Source of the DNA: Synechococcus sp. MED650
GTDB taxonomy: Bacteria > Cyanobacteriota > Cyanobacteriia > PCC-6307 > Cyanobiaceae
Direction of reading: 5' to 3'
Assembly (NCBI GenBank): GCA_002691345.1
Contig: NZHI01000034.1
Coordinates: 7,898-14,090 of the forward strand
Length of the DNA stretch: 6,193 bases
Made by a program: the position numbers and the translations under genes. The notes under the pieces are model-generated. The model did not search any database. It had not been told where the DNA came from and worked only from the letters and a program-made list of their open reading frames with translations. Positions 4,706 to 6,193 of this stretch are shown piece after piece; within the stretch, counting starts at the first letter, position 1; each line of letters starts with the position of its first letter.

Positions 4706-5981
4706 TGTGCTCGCGCAGGAAGGCCACCGTGGAGGCAAGCTCTTCGCTGAAGCGGTCGATCTCCTCAAAGGTGCTGGTGAAGCTCAGGCTGGCCCGAGCT
4801 GAAGCCGAAACGTCGTACAAACGATGCAACGGCTGACAGCAGTGGTGACCGCTGCGAATGCAGATCCCGGACGCGTCGATCAGAGCGGCAATGTCGTTGG
4901 CGTGCACGCCCTCCACCAGAAAGGTGGCTAGGGCACCACGCTCGGGCTGCTGATCCGGCGTCGGCCCCAGCACCCGCACACCCTCAATCGCCTGAAGCCG
5001 ATCGAACAGATGGCGGGTGAGCTCGGCCTCCCAGGCCTGAATCGCATCGAGACCAATCGCCTGCAGGTAGCGAATCGCTGCGCCCATACCAACCGCCTCG
5101 CCAATGGCCGGGGTTCCCGCTTCGAACTTATGGGGCAGCACCGCCCAGGTGCTGTGGTCCAGGAAGACATCCTGAATCATCTCCCCGCCGCCGAGGAAGG
5201 GAGGCATCGCCTCCAGCAGAGACTCCCGCGCCCAGAGAAAGCCCATGCCGGTGGGGCCGCAGAGCTTGTGGGAGGAGCCGACAAGAAAGTCGGCGTCCAT
5301 CGTTGCCACATCGATCGGCTTGTGGGCCAGGCTCTGGCAGGCATCCACGAGAACGCAGGCGCCAACAGCATGGGCCGCCGGGATCACCTGATCGAGGGGG
5401 TTGCAGCAGCCGAGGGCATTGCTGATGTGCACCAGGCTCACCAGTCGGGTGCGCTCGTTCAACTTGGCGCGGAAGTCGCCCAGATCCAGCTCTCCGGATT
5501 CGGTAATGCCGACATGACGCAGCACGCAGCCGGTGCGCTGGGCCAGGAGCTGCCACGGCACCAGGTTGCTGTGGTGCTCCATCACGGTGAGGAGAATTTC
5601 GTCCCCTTCCTTGAGGTTGGCGTCACCCCAGGTGCGTGCCACCAGGTTGATCGCTTCACTGGCATTGCGGGTGAACACGATCTCCCGGGAACTGGCGGCA
5701 CCCACGAAGGCCGCAGTTGTGGTGCGGGCTGCCTCAAAGGCATCGGTGGCGCGGGCACTGAGCTGGTGGGCACCGCGATGCACGTTGGCGTTGTCGCAGC
5801 TGTAGTACTGCTGCAGCGCCTCCAGCACCTGGCGGGGCTTCTGGCTGGTGGCGGCGTGATCGAGGTAAATCAGCGGCCGGCCATCCGGAGCCAGCTGCTC
5901 CAGAATCGGGAAATCGGCACGATATCGAGCGGATAAATCCACGTAATCTGCACGTGACCGTGTCTCAGCAGCGATCGTCAT
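4701..5981 (-). CDS. sufS: SufS-type (group II) cysteine desulfurase
   Basis: A PLP enzyme that converts L-cysteine to alanine and a protein-bound persulfide, supplying sulfur for Fe-S clusters to the SUF machinery (normally through SufE) in the cytoplasm. The 426-residue length is typical. Visible features are the YLDHAATSQKP N-terminal motif (39-49), NANVHRG (64-70), EHHSNLVPW (135-143) with the PLP-stacking histidine region, VDACQSLAH (212-220) with PLP-contacting D213, the Schiff-base lysine K239 in SSHKLCGPTG, and the catalytic C381 in RSGHHCCQPLH. R396 lies 15 residues after C381, as R379 does after C364 in E. coli SufS, and probably binds the substrate carboxylate. The short RSGHHC active-site segment marks the SufS class rather than IscS. 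A second cysteine, C382, directly follows the catalytic one. The ATG overlaps the sufD stop codon (ATGA), indicating translational coupling. No HIP1 site or promoter is seen within the pair. Confidence 0.97.
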   Translation of the reverse strand: MTIAAETRSRADYVDLSARYRADFPILEQLAPDGRPLIYLDHAATSQKPRQVLEALQQYYSCDNANVHRGAHQLSARATDAFEAARTTTAAFVGAASSREIVFTRNASEAINLVARTWGDANLKEGDEILLTVMEHHSNLVPWQLLAQRTGCVLRHVGITESGELDLGDFRAKLNERTRLVSLVHISNALGCCNPLDQVIPAAHAVGACVLVDACQSLAHKPIDVATMDADFLVGSSHKLCGPTGMGFLWARESLLEAMPPFLGGGEMIQDVFLDHSTWAVLPHKFEAGTPAIGEAVGMGAAIRYLQAIGLDAIQAWEAELTRHLFDRLQAIEGVRVLGPTPDQQPERGALATFLVEGVHANDIAALIDASGICIRSGHHCCQPLHRLYDVSASARASLSFTSTFEEIDRFSEELASTVAFLREHS

Positions 5982-6193
5982 CGGGCAAGGCTCTCCATCA
6001 CGCGCTCCAGGGGATTCCAGACCTGCGCTGCAGCAGGCAGCTGATCGATCACGTCCTGGCAGGTCCCGCGCAGCAGCAGCGCGGTTGCATCCGCCGCCGC
6101 AATGCCACGGCTCTGGAGATAGAACAACTGATCATCTTGGAGCTGCGACACAGTGGCGCCATGGGCGCAGCGCACATCGTCCGCCACGATCTC
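5978..6193 (-). CDS. sufD: SufD, Fe-S scaffold subunit, C-terminal fragment
   Basis: The gene enters from the right edge and 71 residues are visible. SufD pairs with SufB and the ATPase SufC to form the SufBC2D scaffold that assembles Fe-S clusters. The visible part holds the conserved SufB/SufD C-terminal signature: ADDVRCAHGATV (4-15 of the fragment) and LFYLQSRGI (about 21-29), followed by helices rich in Ala and Leu. The CxH in this signature probably corresponds to C358/H360 of E. coli SufD, of which the His is implicated in cluster assembly at the SufB-SufD interface (from family knowledge; numbering not checked by alignment). Position directly upstream of sufS, with a 4-nt overlap, favours SufD over SufB, in line with the common order sufB-sufC-sufD-sufS. 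The N-terminus, and any sufC, sufB or sufR, would lie beyond the window. Confidence 0.93.
   Translation of the reverse strand, partial: EIVADDVRCAHGATVSQLQDDQLFYLQSRGIAAADATALLLRGTCQDVIDQLPAAAQVWNPLERVMESLAR

Noticed and set aside
4639..4836. 65-residue plus-strand open frame across the DUF4278-like and sufS 3' ends
   Set aside because: It overlaps both genes in other frames and has no recognisable feature.
5010..5936. 308-residue open frame on the plus strand opposite sufS
   Set aside because: It is antisense to an intact sufS with every catalytic motif. The translation is Gly/His/Ala-rich and resembles no family.

Overview
The window reads as chromosomal DNA of a marine picocyanobacterium, most likely Synechococcus. 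The evidence is a DUF3747 secreted protein and a small DUF4278-like protein (both essentially cyanobacterial families), a suf cluster with sufD followed by sufS near a peptide deformylase and an S9 peptidase, GC-rich coding DNA (65-70% in sampled lines), few Shine-Dalgarno sites and no HIP1 octamer (GCGATCGC) seen by eye. The genus is inferred from recalled gene order and style, not from a database search.

Layout, left to right: (1) the C-terminal end of a ComM/YifB-type Mg-chelatase-like AAA+ ATPase on the plus strand (2-331); (2) a 228-bp convergent gap with no supported gene; (3) a minus-strand run of three genes, transcribed def (1987-1376), then a 65-residue two-helix membrane protein 3 nt downstream (1372-1175), then a secreted DUF3747 protein (1123-560); (4) divergent from def across only 43 bp, a plus-strand S9 prolyl-oligopeptidase-family serine peptidase (2031-3944); (5) an AT-rich 93-bp leader with several inverted repeats, followed by a short, divergent MscL-family channel (4038-4373); (6) a 147-bp gap and a 57-residue DUF4278-like protein (4521-4694); (7) the minus-strand suf pair, sufS (5981-4701) and the C-terminal end of sufD (6193-5978), overlapping by 4 nt.

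The sufD-sufS pair belongs to the SUF iron-sulfur cluster assembly pathway: SufS removes sulfur from cysteine, and SufD is part of the SufBCD scaffold. Def removes the N-formyl group from new proteins and the S9 enzyme probably trims peptides, so much of the window is housekeeping. The mscL segment between the S9 gene and the DUF4278-like gene is the least conserved-looking part: GC falls to about 35% in the leader and 50% in the gene.

I see no CRISPR array, transposase, prophage gene, tRNA or rRNA, and no convincing new multi-gene system. The items most worth a second look are the divergent MscL and its structured leader, a perfect 7-bp inverted repeat covering both stop codons of the convergent DUF4278-like and sufS genes, and two small uncharacterised proteins.
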